A stretch of 64,000 nt of DNA from Desulfolithobacter dissulfuricans (lineage in GTDB: Bacteria; Desulfobacterota; Desulfobulbia; Desulfobulbales; Desulfobulbaceae), in NCBI RefSeq assembly GCF_025998535.1, contig NZ_AP024233.1, forward strand, positions 682,001 through 746,000, in the 5' to 3' direction. Positions 62,618 to 64,000 of the stretch are shown one piece after another. Made by a program: the position numbers and the translations under genes. The notes under the pieces were generated by a model. It made no database searches and was not told the DNA's origin. It saw only the letters and a program-made list of their open reading frames with translations. Every line of letters starts with the position of its first letter. The first letter of the stretch is position 1.

Positions 62618-62720
62618 ATTCCGGCCACCGATTCCACGTGATTCCGGCCGGTGATTCCATTTCATTCCGGCCACGGATTCCATTCGATTCCGGCCAGTGA
62701 TTCCAGAGGAATCCGGCCAC
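62618..62720 (+). repeat. 23-bp tandem repeat array at the IS21 left end
   Basis: Four full 23-bp units, ATTCCGGCC-N3-GATTCCA-N4, plus a partial fifth with AATCCGGCC. The blocks are conserved while the gaps vary, as in multiple binding sites for one protein. Confidence 0.85.
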
Positions 62721-62796
62721 AAGACTTGGAGAGTAGCGACGCATAGAACCACATGGTAGGTGAGGCCTTTTTGAATCAATATTTCAAGGAGGGCCC

Positions 62797-64000
62797 ATGC
62801 CGAAGAAGAGGTTATCTATGCGTAAGATACGAGAGGTGTTACGCCTCAAATACGAATGTAATCGCAGCAACCGTGATATCGGCCACAGCTGCGGCATTGG
62901 CAGCAGTACGGTCAGTGACTACCTGCAACGCGCCAGAATGGCGGGCCTTGAATGGCCGTTGCCTGACCGACTTGACGATACCGCCCTGGAACAACGGTTA
63001 TTTCCTCCGACCATCCCGCGCAACAGCTCCCGCCCCATCCCTGACTTCCAGGAAGTCCATAAGGAACTGCAGTCACGCAAGGGTGTCACTCTCAACCTGC
63101 TCTGGCAGGAGTACAAGGAGCAGCACCCTGACGGCTATCAGTACAGCTGGTTCTGCCACGGTTACCGTGACTGGGCCGTCCGCCTGGATGTTGCCATGCG
63201 CCATGAACACCGGGCAGGAGAAAAGCTGTTCGTTGACTATGCCGGTCAGACCGTTGATATCGTTGATGCGGCAACCGGCGCAGTCAGCAAGGCTCAGGTC
63301 TTTGTCGCCGTACTGGGTGCGAGCAGTTACACCTATGCCGAGGCCACCGCCACCCAGGGCCTTGAGGACTGGATCGGCTCCCATGTCCGCGCGTTTTCCT
63401 TTTACGGCGGTGTTCCCGAGGCCGTTATCCCCGACAACCTGAAAAGTGGTGTCAGCAAGCCAAATCGCTACGAGCCGGACATCAACCCCACCTACAACGA
63501 TCTGGCCCGCCACTACCAAACGGTGATCCTTCCGGCCAGGGTTCGCAAGCCTCGGGACAAGGCTAAGGCAGAGAATGGTGTTCTGTTGGTGGAACGGTGG
63601 ATACTGGCCAGGCTCCGCAAGCATACCTTTTTCTCTCTTGATGAGTTGAACCTGGAGATCAAGCGGTTACTCCGGGACCTCAACGAAAAGCCCTTCCAGA
63701 AGCTTCCCGGCAGCAGAAAGAGCCGCTTTGAAGAGCTCGACAGGCCTGCCCTGAAACCGCTGCCGGCAGCCGTCTACGAGCTGGCCCAATGGAAGAGGGC
63801 CACAGTCCACATCGACTATCACGTTGAGGTGGAGAAACATTACTACTCTGTCCCCTACACCCTGGTGAAAAAGAAACTGGATGTCCGCTATACCGCAAGT
63901 ACAGTGGAGTGTTTCTACCGCAACAAACGGGTTGCCTGCCACCTTCGCGATGACCGGGCAGGACGCCATACCACCATCAAGGAGCACATGCCTGTCAGTC
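62797..64000 (+). CDS. istA: IS21-family transposase IstA (3' end outside window)
   Basis: Open from ATG 62797 to the window edge, over 400 codons without a stop. N-terminal helix-turn-helix (LRLKYECNRSNRDIGHSCGI, then STVSDYL), then the DDE integrase core: FVDYAGQTVDIV (Asp), VIPDNLKSGV (Asp) and KAKAENGVLLVERW (Glu). IstA is the strand-transferring transposase that works with the ATPase IstB, expected just beyond the window. GGAGGGCCC precedes the start. It appears intact as far as visible. Confidence 0.92.
   Translation, partial: MPKKRLSMRKIREVLRLKYECNRSNRDIGHSCGIGSSTVSDYLQRARMAGLEWPLPDRLDDTALEQRLFPPTIPRNSSRPIPDFQEVHKELQSRKGVTLNLLWQEYKEQHPDGYQYSWFCHGYRDWAVRLDVAMRHEHRAGEKLFVDYAGQTVDIVDAATGAVSKAQVFVAVLGASSYTYAEATATQGLEDWIGSHVRAFSFYGGVPEAVIPDNLKSGVSKPNRYEPDINPTYNDLARHYQTVILPARVRKPRDKAKAENGVLLVERWILARLRKHTFFSLDELNLEIKRLLRDLNEKPFQKLPGSRKSRFEELDRPALKPLPAAVYELAQWKRATVHIDYHVEVEKHYYSVPYTLVKKKLDVRYTASTVECFYRNKRVACHLRDDRAGRHTTIKEHMPVS

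Larger units (their letters stand above)
62603..64000 (+). mobile_element. IS21-family insertion sequence (left end and istA; continues past window)
   Basis: Starts with TG at about 62603 inside the IS110 gene. Its left end carries five ATTCCGGCC-type sites at an exact 23-bp period (62618, 62641, 62664, 62687, 62710), probably transposase-binding sites, then istA. The right end, istB and target duplication are outside the window. Confidence 0.85.

Noticed and set aside
62618-62720. Regular repeats considered as a CRISPR array
   Set aside because: The period is 23 bp with only 4-nt variable gaps, there are no spacers or cas genes, and it lies at an IS21 end.

Overview
The window reads as chromosomal DNA of a sulfate-reducing or sulfur-metabolising Desulfobacterota bacterium, most like the Desulfobulbales. 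This is judged from a cytosolic FlxABCD-HdrABC type electron-bifurcating locus, a MetF with a MetV-like cysteine domain, a multiheme cytochrome c, many PAS/HDOD/HD-GYP signalling proteins, lipid A genes and dense GC-rich coding. No species can be named from the sequence alone.

Layout. 1-5.1 kb (minus strand): a truncated EpsB-type sugar transferase, then argC-truA-maf, rpsI-rplM and a tRNA-Gly(GCC) with its own promoter and terminator. 5.1-19.8 kb (mostly plus): hisB, a lipoprotein, a TtcA-like protein, a DUF89 protein, asnS, hflX, a minus-strand pyrE / dual-CXXC / PilZ operon, glmS, a NamZ-like muramidase and lpxD-fabZ-lpxA-lpxI. 19.8-36.1 kb: a signalling island. Six minus-strand genes (two large sensor kinases, a REC-PAS kinase, HD-GYP, HDOD and degenerate HD response regulators) lie beside a diguanylate cyclase under a sigma-54 promoter and a Rossmann-fold/HisKA fusion protein. 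36-44.9 kb: a HisH-HisF single-chain enzyme, MurU-like and AmgK-like genes, metF, der, a methyltransferase and a multiheme cytochrome. 44.9-50.9 kb: two PiT phosphate transporters, each with a PhoU-like DUF47 partner, arranged divergently around a CYTH protein. 51-61.6 kb: mpl, then a complete Flx-Hdr operon. 61.7-64 kb: an Hpt protein and an IS110 transposase interrupted by an IS21-family element that runs off the window.

The most noteworthy observations are as follows. (1) An in-frame TGA sits where relatives are expected to have Cys in the fused HdrC-HdrB protein, with a bSECIS-like hairpin 22 nt downstream, so a selenocysteine is likely. (2) An 87-nt element, 84/87 identical, abuts the ribosome-binding sites of both asnS and glmS and looks like an undescribed cis-regulatory RNA. 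(3) There are two families of small mobile repeats with target duplications: one is 174 bp with compensatory stem changes and 8-bp duplications, the other is 84-98 bp with 5-bp duplications. (4) A near-consensus sigma-54 promoter has a perfect 16-bp palindrome about 125 bp upstream. (5) The HisHF enzyme resembles the plant type.

Caution: eight otherwise normal genes are broken by an apparent loss of one base in or beside a G or C run. This looks like systematic homopolymer error in the assembly rather than gene decay, and those genes are annotated as single genes with a frameshift.
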